Of a stretch of 13,200 bases of DNA, positions 1-7,847 are shown one piece after another. The stretch's first letter is position 1, and every line of letters starts with the position of its first letter. The notes under the pieces are model-generated. The model ran no database searches, had not been told where the DNA came from, and was given only the letters and a program-made list of their open reading frames with translations. The stretch spans positions 126,001-139,200 of the forward strand of contig JBBHKE010000440.1 of the NCBI GenBank assembly GCA_037447655.1. Reading direction: 5' to 3'. Origin of the DNA: Zygnema cylindricum (Eukaryota > Streptophyta > Zygnematophyceae > Zygnematales > Zygnemataceae). The position numbers and the translations under genes are program-made.

Positions 1-700
1 GAAACATAATCCACACAATGTGAAACTAAAAACGGCTGAAAAACGATTGATGTCCATTGTTTGAAAATACGTATATATCGATTATCGGTAGAAGATACAG
101 ATACAAAGCATTAGTTTTGTTTTTTGCTTTCCATGAAAACATGCAATTTGTCACAATGTCATAATGAAAGCACAATTTTTATGTGGGTTGTCATTTTAAC
201 CCATCATTTTATAGCGTGCATAAGTCCCATCCTTAGAAAATTTGTGGATCTTGTCTATTGGAAGGGACAATTCAAATGCAACCCTAAAGATTCAACAAAA
301 GTGTATCTATTATGATATGATCTAAAATGCAACGTTGTTAAACATATCTGCATTTTTATTAGCGCCGACAATACCAACTAGCTGAAAACATATTTTCAGT
401 TCTTCAAATGTAACCGTGTTAAGCTTGTGACGAAAACGACAAAAGAGGAGATTTGGGATTTGCGCGTGAGGTATTAGGTCCAGGACTCCAAGCACTCCAG
501 CCTAAGAGACAACATTTATGTACAAAAAAATATTTAGACCTTATAGTCCAGATTCGATATCTCATGCAAAATCAAGATTTATGTTATTTTGCAAATCTGC
601 CAGCGAAGCAAACTGATTTAAAATAGATTCCGGTTGACCATTCCACGTCGTGACTCTGCCACTAACTAAGGGTAAGATTATATTAGGTGAAAAATGGGGA
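1..700. other. Unassigned AT-rich spacer
   Basis: I see no coding region, RNA gene or recognisable transposon motif here. The longest open stretch is about 60 codons near 124-315 and shows no family motif. The sequence is AT-rich with scattered short repeats. Reverse transcriptase motifs that would extend the copia fragment starting near 1138 were looked for and not found. Confidence 0.5.
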
Positions 701-1136
701 TGTTTAGTGGACGCCGTACGTTTTCGTACATATTCGTACAAATTTTAATTTTTGTCAGACGAAACATGCTTAGGGTATGGCCCCATGTGGCTAAGTTCGG
801 GTTTTTTTCTGTCGTTTTCCTTTCAAACTTAACGGCGTACTGCCTAAGCTGCGACCGTACGAAGAAATCGCAAATTTGTATAGTACAATTTGCGTCAATC
901 TCTAACTTACGATGTACGAAAATTTGTTGTCTTGCGTTTTTTCGACCCACTGTCACGTCATCGTCAAACTTATCATAAAACACACCCGCAATGTGTTTTA
1001 AGCTAAGTAAAATCCGTTTACACCAATAAGAAAACAATTGTTCACGTGTGAAATTTTTTCAAAATTTTTTGATAAAAAAAAAAGTATACGGTTGTTGGGT
1101 TTTGTCCAATAGTACCTTGTACAATTTTTTTTTGCA
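701..1136. repeat. GTAC-rich block, possible LTR-like insertion
   Basis: The block starts TGTTTAG at 701 and ends TTTGCA at 1136, giving TG...CA termini. GGGG occurs just outside both ends (696-699 and 1137-1140) and could be a short target duplication. A purine-rich AAAATGGGGA lies directly before 701. The block holds nine GTAC tetramers (starts 716, 726, 736, 837, 857, 883, 914, 1112, 1119), and the first three are exactly 10 bp apart. Recognisable copia homology resumes right after its right edge. There is no PBS, no second copy in the window and no coding content. It could equally be ordinary spacer, so the boundaries are tentative. Confidence 0.22.
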
Positions 1137-1140
1137 GGGG

Positions 1141-2078
1141 TCAAATAAATTAGTTGCAAAATGATTTAAAAGGAAGATTTGAGATGAAGGATATAGGAGA
1201 AGCAAGGTATATTTTAGGAATTCAGGCTGAGAGAGACAGAGATAGGAAGATAATAAGATTAACTAAAATATAGGCCATTCCAAATGGACAAGGCTAATAG
1301 TTGTACCACTCCTATGGAATTAAAAAAGGGAAGGGAGGGGAGTGAGGAATAAGGAGTTATAATATTAGATGATGAGGTAGGCCCGGAAGAGAAAAGATTT
1401 ATGGATATCATCCTTTATAGACAAGTAGTGGGCAGCCTAATATATTTCATGAATTGTACCCATCTGGACATTGCCGCAGCTGTAGGTGTACTAAGTAGGA
1501 GTCTCAATGCTCCCACTAAGAAAGATTGGGAGGTAGCTAAGAGAGTCCTTAGATATCTCATAGGGACTAGGGATCTATGGTTGCATTTGGGTGGGAACAA
1601 TACTGACATCACCACTTGGAGTGATGCCAGCTATGGGGATGCTCCTATGAGGAGATGCACATCTGGATATGTATTGTATGCGGGTGATAGGGCTTGCTGT
1701 TGGAGCAGCAAGCAGCAAAAGGTCATTGCTCAGTCCACCATGGAGGCTGAGTACATGGCTTGTTGCTTTGTTGTAAAAGAATTAATGTGGGTCAAGTCTT
1801 TGCTTGGTGAGCTTGGTCATCTTAAAAGTGGTGTTTATAAAGTGTTTTGTGATAATCAAGCTGCCATTGCCATTTTTGCCAATCCTAAAAATCACTTTAA
1901 AGCCAAACACATAGACATTAGACTTAACTTTGTTAGGGAGAAAGTAGAAATCAAGATAATCAGTTTGGAGTATAAACCAGATAGTGAAATGGTAGCAGAT
2001 ATAATGACCAAACCTATTTCTTCCCCTAAACTAATTTTCTGCCGCGAGAAGTGTGGTCTTAAAATAAAGAGTGACTAG
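1141..2078 (+). pseudogene. pol: Copia pol fragment (RT C-terminus and RNase H), copy A
   Basis: This encodes the last part of a copia polyprotein: the RT tail, then RNase H, which removes the RNA strand of the hybrid during cDNA synthesis. Motifs in order are MKDIGEARYILGIQ (1184 onward), RQVVGSLIYFMN, AAAVGVLSRSLNAP, TTWSDASYGDA with the RNase H aspartate, CTSGYVLY, CCWSSKQQKV, QSTMEAEYMA, and the C-terminal HIDIRLNFVREKV with MTKPI. The first 130 bases read in frame 2, with a TAG where an Arg codon is expected near 1156 and another at 1271-1273. A deletion of about 30 bp relative to B then moves the reading to the frame ending with TAG at 2076-2078, and one TAA lies at 1350-1352. The open portion from 1401 is the cleanest RNase H in the window and keeps the Trp codons lost in B. 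It cannot make a complete pol. Confidence 0.88.
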
Positions 2079-2091
2079 AAAATAAGGGGAG
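2079..2091 (+). other. Polypurine tract, copy A
   Basis: AAAATAAGGGGAG lies between the pol stop TAG (2076-2078) and the LTR start TGT (2092). The same 13 bases occur at the same place in copies B and C. In LTR retrotransposons this is the RNase H-resistant primer for plus-strand DNA. Confidence 0.85.
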
Positions 2092-2284
2092 TGTAGAAAT
2101 TAAAGGTTATTTTAGTATTTTCTAGGTTTTGTAAAATGCAAAAAAGAAGCAAAGGCAGTCTGCCTCTAACTCCTCTCTCCAGCTCCCACACTTGTCGCAG
2201 TCATTGAAAGTTGGAGAGGGAGATAGAGCCATGACCGCCTATGCTATCCCGATGGGGACAAATATTAGGGTGGTAGATTTTACC

Positions 2285-2373
2285 AAAATGAACTTGGCGG
2301 ACCCAAGGTGTGAACCTGGTACCTGCCGTCCACCAAGGTAGTCGGTAGCCGGTAGTCTTAGCCAACTAGTCTA
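2285..2373 (-). other. Antisense tRNA-like module in LTR A
   Basis: On the minus strand the order is: an A-box-like TAGACTAGTTGG (2373-2362, 11 of 12 against TRGYNNARNNGG), a B box GGTTCACACC (2316-2307), and TTTT (2288-2285). The B box sits in a T-arm that pairs over all five positions (CCAGG with CTTGG, one G-U) around the seven-base loop TTCACAC. It is followed by GTCCGCC and an A where an acceptor strand and discriminator base would be. No 5' acceptor strand pairing with GTCCGCC was found at tRNA distance, so this is tRNA-derived or tRNA-like, not a tRNA gene. A-box start to B-box start is 57 bases. Confidence 0.45.
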
Positions 2374-2649
2374 AACCACAGATATATGATATAGGGATTG
2401 ATAGTTATTTAAATGTTAACACGTAGGCTATTTTCATTCAACAGGATATTTAGACATAGATACTGTTTGTAATGTACGGCGACGGAACATCCGAAACGGA
2501 TACCACGGATTTTGTTTCGAAGGCGAAACAAATAGTGCGCAAGTATTTATGACGGCCACGATTGTAATCCGGCTTAATCGGACGACCACGAAGCATGCCG
2601 AGATCGCGGAATGGGTTTTTAGCGGTTTGCGGTCGACGTCACATCAATC

Positions 2650-2914
2650 GCCACGTGGCACAATCACATTGGATTACGACATCTCCGAGGATTCCAGGAA
2701 AGAATCCAAAAATGACATATGTCGACTTGTTGGCTATGTCGTACAATGGCCGTACAGAAAGTACACCGTCACCTGTACCTTTATGTACGATACAATATTA
2801 TGATTGGTGCCGTACTTTAGTAGATAGAGTTTTGGAGAGAGATGGGACTTGGAAAAATTGATAGATTGGACCCTCTCTCCCAAAAAGCTTCTGTACAAAT
2901 GGTCAACTTTGACC
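2650..2914 (+). promoter_or_regulatory. U3 promoter block of LTR A
   Basis: In order: a perfect 10-bp G-box palindrome GCCACGTGGC (2650-2659); six GTAC cores starting at 2741, 2752, 2761, 2775, 2785 and 2812; a CCAAT box on the minus strand (GATTGG, 2802-2807); a TATA-like TGTACAAAT (2892-2900) that aligns with TGTATAAAT in B; and GGTCAACTTTGACC (2901-2914), two TTGACC W-box cores facing each other. G-boxes bind bZIP/bHLH factors, GTAC is the SBP/SPL core, and W-boxes bind WRKY factors. Activity is inferred only from motifs and their conservation between copies. Confidence 0.45.
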
Positions 2915-3209
2915 CTTCATAACTTACTGCTCAAGGGAGTAGATTTAGAGATTCTTTTTGCTATCAACTCAAGGGAGTCTTGCCTTCACAAGGGTGAAAG
3001 TGGTTAGAGTTTTTGTTTGCCAAGGTGGCAGTTATTCGTGCTGAAACACAAAGGGGTCACGGTTATCTTAGAGGCTTCGTGTGAGCTGCCTACTCTGAGG
3101 TCCTACGGAGGTCTCACAGTTGCAACCTTACTCAAGCTGTGGGAACCTCACATCTTCACATTCTCAAGCCCGAGGAGTTGTGGAAGATTTTAGTGGGGAT
3201 CTATAGAGC

Positions 3210-3231
3210 TGGTACCATTAAAGAGCTCTAG
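3210..3231 (+). other. Primer-binding-site-like motif
   Basis: TGGTACCATTAAAGAGCTCT resembles the plant copia site for initiator Met-tRNA (TGGTATCA...GAGC), with one change in the first eight bases and a short insertion before GAGC. It lies about four bases after the inferred end of LTR A, the normal position. The similarity is short and may be chance. Confidence 0.4.
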
Positions 3232-3299
3232 TTGGCCGAGCAAATTTTAGGGGATTACAATTAAAAAGGGGGAGAAATGTTAGGCTACTGTAAAAGTCA

Positions 3300-4239
3300 A
3301 CACACTCATCATGAAGTTGCATGGTGAGTATGAGAACATAGTGTACCGAGTGCAAGAAATGAAATGACAGTTCTTAGAAGTGGAATACAGTGGTCTGGAT
3401 GATACTGGTGCTGGAGAACACTATTGAGATTCGGAGAGGAGGGAAGAGTATTAAGCTCTAGCTGCCGTAACAGATTGGTGGGGAAGGATTCGAGGAAGCC
3501 GTACAACAATTTCAAAGGAGGGAGAGATCAGTTTGGAGGACCGAGGCCCCCAAAGGGTCTTTGTCATTTGTGCAAAAAGTCGGGACACTTCATGGCGAAA
3601 TGTACCAAGATGTCGGAGGTGAGGCTCCAAGAGAACCGTGGAGGGGATTCTTCCGGAGGGAAGAAAAAGGCACTTGTGGTCACACAAGTGAAAGGGGAGA
3701 CCGAGGAGGACAAGTCCTTTGAGGAGGATGATGTGGAGCTCCTTCTTGACGAGAATCTGGAGGAGAACGAGATCCCTCGGAAACATAAGTGTGCTCTTGG
3801 AGCCATTAGGGAATCTCTACAAGAAAGATGGATCATTGATTCAGGTGCATCCGTGCTATTGTGTCGTGAGATGCACCTCTGTACCAAGCTAAGATAGATC
3901 CCTATTGTAGAGATACAATATGGGGATGGGATAGTAGTTACTACAGATCTAGTGGGTTTGGTAGATGTGAAAATCTTAGTGGAGGGTAAAACTTCTATAC
4001 TCACCTTCTTAGATGTACTCTACATTCATCAGCTGAGTAAAAATCTTGTCTCTACCTCTGTATTTGGTGATAAGGAATTTGATACCTTCACTAGAAAGGG
4101 AGTCTTTACAACTAAGTATGGTGATGGAGTCTACTTCACAGCAGATAAGGGTAGCCAAGGAAGGTTTAGGCTTAACTTGAGTAATGAAAAGAAGAATGCT
4201 TACTATGTTGGGGTCCCAAAACTTGATGATTTGGCATAA
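3300..4239 (+). pseudogene. gag-pol: Copia gag C-terminus and protease, copy B
   Basis: Gag packages the RNA and the aspartic protease cuts the polyprotein. The frame holding 3424-4239 has a CCHC zinc knuckle CHLCKKSGHFMAKC at 3562-3603, then a Lys/Glu-rich linker, then the protease start WIIDSGAS at 3829-3852 with the catalytic Asp at 3838. A TAG at 3895-3897 interrupts it, and the same frame continues with the protease C-terminal half (FLDVLYIHQLSKNLVS) to a TAA at 4237-4239. The capsid-like part of gag that normally precedes the knuckle is missing: only about 260 bases separate the knuckle from the upstream PBS/PPT-like motifs, and they carry stops. The usual His after DSGAS is replaced (DSGASVLLC). 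A frameshift near 4200-4225 leads into integrase. Confidence 0.85.
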
Positions 4240-5187
4240 GCCGTTGGGGCATGTTTATTTTGATAGGCTGAGGGAAATGAAGAAGCTTGGTGTAGTAGAA
4301 GGCATTCAGTTTGGGGATAATGAAATGATGGATGATTGTAGTGGATGTACCCAAGGTAAGACTCACAAACTCCCCTTTCCCAAAACTGCCACATATAGAG
4401 GTTAGAAATTACTAGTTTTGGTCTACACAGATATCTGGGGACAAGCAAAAGTACCTTCGGTCGGAGGGAAGAGGTTTATGTTGACAATTACTTATGCCTA
4501 GTCTATATACTCTTGAGTCTACTTCCTAAAAACAATGTCTGAAACATCAACTTATCTCAGAGAATATAAAGCTTGGAGTGAGTAGTTACACGGAACCCCC
4601 ATTAAGAGAATAACGAGTGATAAATGGGGAGAATATACCTCTAACTAGTTTGAGGAATACTTAAGGGATGAGGGAGTTCAGCATCAGAAAACTGTACCAA
4701 AAAATCTAGAACAAAATAAGGTAGGTGAGAGGTTGAACTGGACTCTAGGAGATAGTGTATGTAGTAAGTTGGCCGGCAACAAGATAGGAAAAAGGTTTTG
4801 GGCAGAAGCTATGAACTGTGCTAACTAAATTAACCATAGATTTCTTAACACAGCTGTGAAAGAAATGACACCTTATGAGAGATGGGCTGGAAGGAAACCA
4901 TATATTTCTCACCTGAAAGTATTCGCTAGTCAAGTTTACAGTCTTGACACGGATAGGAAAAATGGAAACTAGATGCTAAGGGGAAACCTAGATATTTTGT
5001 TGGATATAATAAGGATGTCAAGGGATATATATCCTTTGACTTAGCTAAACAAGATATCATTATTGTTAAGCACCTAGTTGTCATGGATGAAGGGAAGTTA
5101 TTTGATCCCTTCAAATATACCAAGAAGATAAGAATTAGTTTTGAGTGTGAAAGTGAGAAGGACTCGAATCTTCCCGAAAGAACATGA
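4184..5187 (+). pseudogene. pol: Copia integrase, copy B
   Basis: Integrase inserts the cDNA into host DNA. The N-terminal HHCC zinc site is visible as HKPLGH followed by CSGC, in the GAG-pre-integrase region (about 4233-4345). The catalytic triad remains: Asp in YTDIWG (4430), Asp in ITSDKWGEY (4619) and Glu in GERLNW (4727). The last two are 35 residues apart, the DD35E spacing of the family. TERPYERW-type C-terminal features appear as TPYERWAGRKP. One frame covers 4184 to about 4960 with stops at 4403, 4499, 4514, three further TAG codons or TAA up to about 4830, and one near 4969. The reading then shifts to a frame starting WKLDAKGK (4963) and VGYNKDVKGY, which ends with TGA at 5185-5187. 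Non-functional. Confidence 0.87.
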
Positions 5188-7042
5188 GTGAAAAAGTGAT
5201 TGCAGATTTAGGGGAGATCCAAGATAAGGGGGATATATCGAAATCTCCCCATATCATTATACACTCCGAGGAGACAGAGGAGGAGGAGGAGCCGGAACCT
5301 GCTTCCATAGATAGGGGAGCCGATGAGACAGTGAGGAGGAACCCGAGACTTCCATCTATTCCAACTTCGGACTTTGAGGGAGGACGAAGAAGTAGCAAAA
5401 GGCTACAGGAGAAACAGTCCGCTCATAAGGTAACTAAGCTGTCTCACTTTGATGAGCCTCACTCATACTCGGAGGCAATAAATAGTCTGGAGAAAGACAA
5501 ATGGGTTAGAGCCATAAATGATGAGATGGCCTCCATCATGGAAGCAAACACTTGGGAACTGGTGGACAGTCCTCCGGACAGAAAACTTATTGGGTGCAAA
5601 TAGGTGTTTAAATTGAAACAGAACACTCATTATACCATTGAAAGATATAGGGCTCGGTTGGTAGAAAAGTGGTTCACCCAAAAAGAGGGGATAGATAATA
5701 AGTAGACTTTTGCTCCTGTGGTTCGATTCCCATCAGTAAGGATTCTCTTCAGTCTATCGCCAGCGGAAGACATGGAAATACACCGGATGGATATTAAGAC
5801 CGCCTTCCTCAATCGTGAGCTAGACAAAGAAATCTTCATGGAAGAACCGGAGTGGTTTGAAGAGGAAGGAGAGGAGAGCAAAGTCTGTAGACTTCTAAAG
5901 TCCTTATATGGGCTGAAGCAGGCTCCCAGACAGTGGATTAAGAAACGAGATGAGTTTCTCATCGGTCTGGGATATATCCGGATTAGTTCGGACCATTCTA
6001 TTTATATGTTTGAGGATGAGAATGGTGTTATTTTCATTCTAATTTATGTGGATGATTTGTTGGTGTTAAGTAAGTTAATGAAAAAGATCAATAGGTTAAA
6101 GAAAGATCTTAGAAGCAGATTTGACATGAAGGATTTAGGGGAGGCAAGATACATTTTGGGAATTCAAATGGAAAGAGATAGGGGGAAAAAGATTATCAGA
6201 CTTACTCAAAAAAAAGTTATAGGGAATATGTTGGAGAAATTCCAAATGGAAATGGTAAAGAGTTGTACCACTCCCATGGACTTGAAGAAAGTAAGTGATA
6301 GGAGTGTAGGAGGAACGATAATCTTAGATGATTGGATGAGTCCAGAAGAGAGACAGTTTATGAAGACTATTCCTTACAGACAGGTTGTAGGAAACTTAAT
6401 CTCCTTTATGAGCTGTACTAGGCCGAACATAGCGGCAGCAGCTAGAGTCCTCAGTAGGAGTCTTAATGATCCTGGAAGAGAGATTCGGAGGCAGCCAAGA
6501 GAGTCATGAGATATCTGGTGTGGACTAGAGATCAATAGTTGCATTTCGGAGGGGAGCACATTGAAATCACTACTTAGAGTGATCCCAGTTATAGGGATGC
6601 ACTTATAAGAATATGCACTTCTGGGTATGTGTTGTATGTGGAGGAAGGTGCTTGCTGTTAGAGTAGCAAGCAACAAAAGGTGGTTGCTCAGTCCACTATG
6701 GAGGCTAAGTACATGGTCTCTTGTTCTGCTCTGAAAGAGTTGATGTGGGTCAAGTCTTTGTTGCAAGAGCTAGGGTATATAAAGGAGGGAGTGCATGAAT
6801 TTTTGTGTGATTATCAGCGTGCCATTACAATTTCAGCCAATCCAAAACATAATTTGAAGGCTAATCATATGGACATAAGATTGAGTTTTGTGAGGGAAAA
6901 GGTTGAAAACAAAATTGTGAATCTTCTGTATAGGGTTGATGGGGAAATGGTGGCTGGTATGATGACCAAACCTGTGCTGTCTCCCAAGTTCAGATATTTT
7001 AGAGAAAAGTGTGGACTAAAAGAGAAGTTGAAATTAGACTAG
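5184..7042 (+). pseudogene. pol: Copia reverse transcriptase and RNase H, copy B
   Basis: RT and RNase H convert element RNA to cDNA. One frame runs 5184-6509: an acidic linker, then the RT entry block ending ANTWELVDSPP, FAPVVRFPSVR, MDIKTAFLN with a catalytic Asp (5790), YGLKQAPRQW (5907-5936), and YVDD (6045-6056). TAG codons at 5601 (Trp expected) and 5703 interrupt it. After LSRSLNDP a frameshift near 6465-6480 moves to the frame that holds RNase H: TTxSDPSY, CTSGYVLY, CCxSSKQQKV, QSTMEAKYM, HMDIRLSFVREKV, and TAG at 7040-7042. In this frame TAG replaces Trp at 6536, 6575 and 6659, as shown by intact Trp in copy A. Catalytic residues of RT are present, but the protein cannot be made. Confidence 0.92.
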
Positions 7043-7055
7043 AAAATAAGGGGAG
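7043..7055 (+). other. Polypurine tract, copy B
   Basis: AAAATAAGGGGAG is identical to the tract in copies A and C and is placed directly between the pol stop TAG and the LTR start at 7056. Confidence 0.85.
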
Positions 7056-7256
7056 TGTTATAATCACTAGATTAGGGGGTATTTTATAGGTCTGAATAGA
7101 TTAAAAGCAAAAGGAAAAAGCATAGGCAGCCGGCCTCCACCTCTTCCCTCTAGCCCCCATACTTGTTGTTGTCATTGGAGGAAAGAGAAGGCGGTGGAGC
7201 CATTGCTGCCTCAACTCCATAGGCAAGACTGAAGAGTGACATAAGTCAATCTCAAC

Positions 7257-7342
7257 AAAAAGGTGAGCCCGACAGGACTTAAACCTCCGACCGGCAAAGC
7301 GAGGCACAGCGGTCCTTTCTAACCGGTTTGTCGTAGGAGTTC
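7257..7342 (-). other. Antisense tRNA-like module in LTR B
   Basis: On the minus strand: GAACTCC (7342-7336), a D-arm/A-box-like TACGACAAACCGG (7335-7323) running into GGTTAGA, a B box GGTTTAAGTCC (7285-7275), then CGGGCTC, ACC, and TTTTT (7261-7257). GAACTCC can pair with CGGGCTC at five of seven positions including one G-U, so a degenerate acceptor stem is possible. The T-stem is only partly paired. It lies at the same position and orientation as the modules in LTRs A and C, though the middle differs. Confidence 0.45.
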
Positions 7343-7594
7343 GTTAGACTACATAAGGTTTAAAATGCTATTTAAACAGTGTTTAAGAACTTTAATCTGA
7401 TTAACGAAATTACGGATAAAGAACTTAGAGATTAGATAAAATATGGTGCAAACATGAACCCGCACAAAACAAATGTATCGTACATTTGTTTTCAACGGCT
7501 AGTATTAAAAGTTGGTTAGGATTCGACGGCCCGTATCATCGTCGAGATCTCGGAATGGTTGCTTTGGCGGTTTTCGGGCGTGACATGACCTGGG

Positions 7595-7847
7595 GCCACT
7601 TGGCAAGATAACATTGAGAAGATGGAAACCCAGGGAGCATGAGGACGAGTCCGAAGGAGAGGGTTATCCACTCCATGACTTTGTCGTACACAGTTCGTAC
7701 AGAAAGAATATCGGCCATGGTACCTTTCTGTACTCTACAGTCTTCTGATTGGTTCGTACTTCAGTAGATAAGGGTTGTGAGAGGGTTTTAGGACTTAGGG
7801 AATTTAGGAGGTAGCCGCCTCTCTCCTAGAGAGTTTTTTGTATAAAT
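7595..7847 (+). promoter_or_regulatory. U3 promoter block of LTR B
   Basis: A one-mismatch G-box GCCACTTGGC (7595-7604) aligns with the perfect one in LTR A. GTAC cores start at 7686, 7697, 7720, 7730 and 7756. A minus-strand CCAAT box lies at 7747-7752. The best TATA box of the three LTRs is TGTATAAAT (7839-7847). The W-box pair that follows the TATA site in A and C is not preserved here. Confidence 0.45.

Larger units (their letters stand above)
1138..3206 (+). mobile_element. Copy A: 5'-truncated Ty1/copia element with 3' LTR
   Basis: This fragment keeps the end of reverse transcriptase, all of RNase H, the polypurine tract and one LTR. Homology to copy B begins at about 1138-1141, at the position equivalent to roughly 6080 in B, some 25 nt downstream of the YVDD codons. 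Gag, protease, integrase and most of RT are absent. It reads on the same strand as copy B and its LTR abuts B's PBS-like site, so the LTR may serve both. It matches copy C better than B, for example in the linker before RNase H and at the LTR start (TGTAGAAATT against TGTTGAAATT). Confidence 0.85.
2092..3206 (+). repeat. LTR of copy A (about 1.1 kb)
   Basis: The LTR starts TGTAGAAATT directly after the PPT. It aligns through most of its length with 7056-8055 and with the reverse complement of 10750-11806. Shared landmarks are an antisense tRNA-like module, a GTAC cluster, a CCAAT box, a TATA-like site and the string CATAACTTACTGC near 2918. The right end is inferred from GGGGATCTATA near 3196-3206, matched in B by GGGGATACA, four bases before a PBS-like TGGTACCA. 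The terminal CA is not preserved, so the end is uncertain by some tens of bases. The LTR acts as promoter and terminator in an intact element. Confidence 0.8.

Noticed and set aside
124-315. 63-codon ORF on the plus strand
   Set aside because: It has no ATG at its annotated start, no motif and no neighbour to support it; chance-length in AT-rich DNA.
678-1037. 119-codon ORF on the minus strand overlapping a 94-codon ORF on the plus strand
   Set aside because: Both fall in the GTAC-rich block, show no family motif, and have composition dictated by repeats.
2285-2373. A functional tRNA gene
   Set aside because: No acceptor stem pairs at both ends and no clear anticodon arm was found; it is tRNA-like only.
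2549-2861. Two overlapping ORFs of 84 and 88 codons
   Set aside because: They lie in U3 of LTR A over the G-box and GTAC cluster and are not preserved in LTRs B and C.
3451-4004. Minus-strand ORFs of 111 and 146 codons
   Set aside because: They are shadows of the gag/protease coding region on the plus strand.
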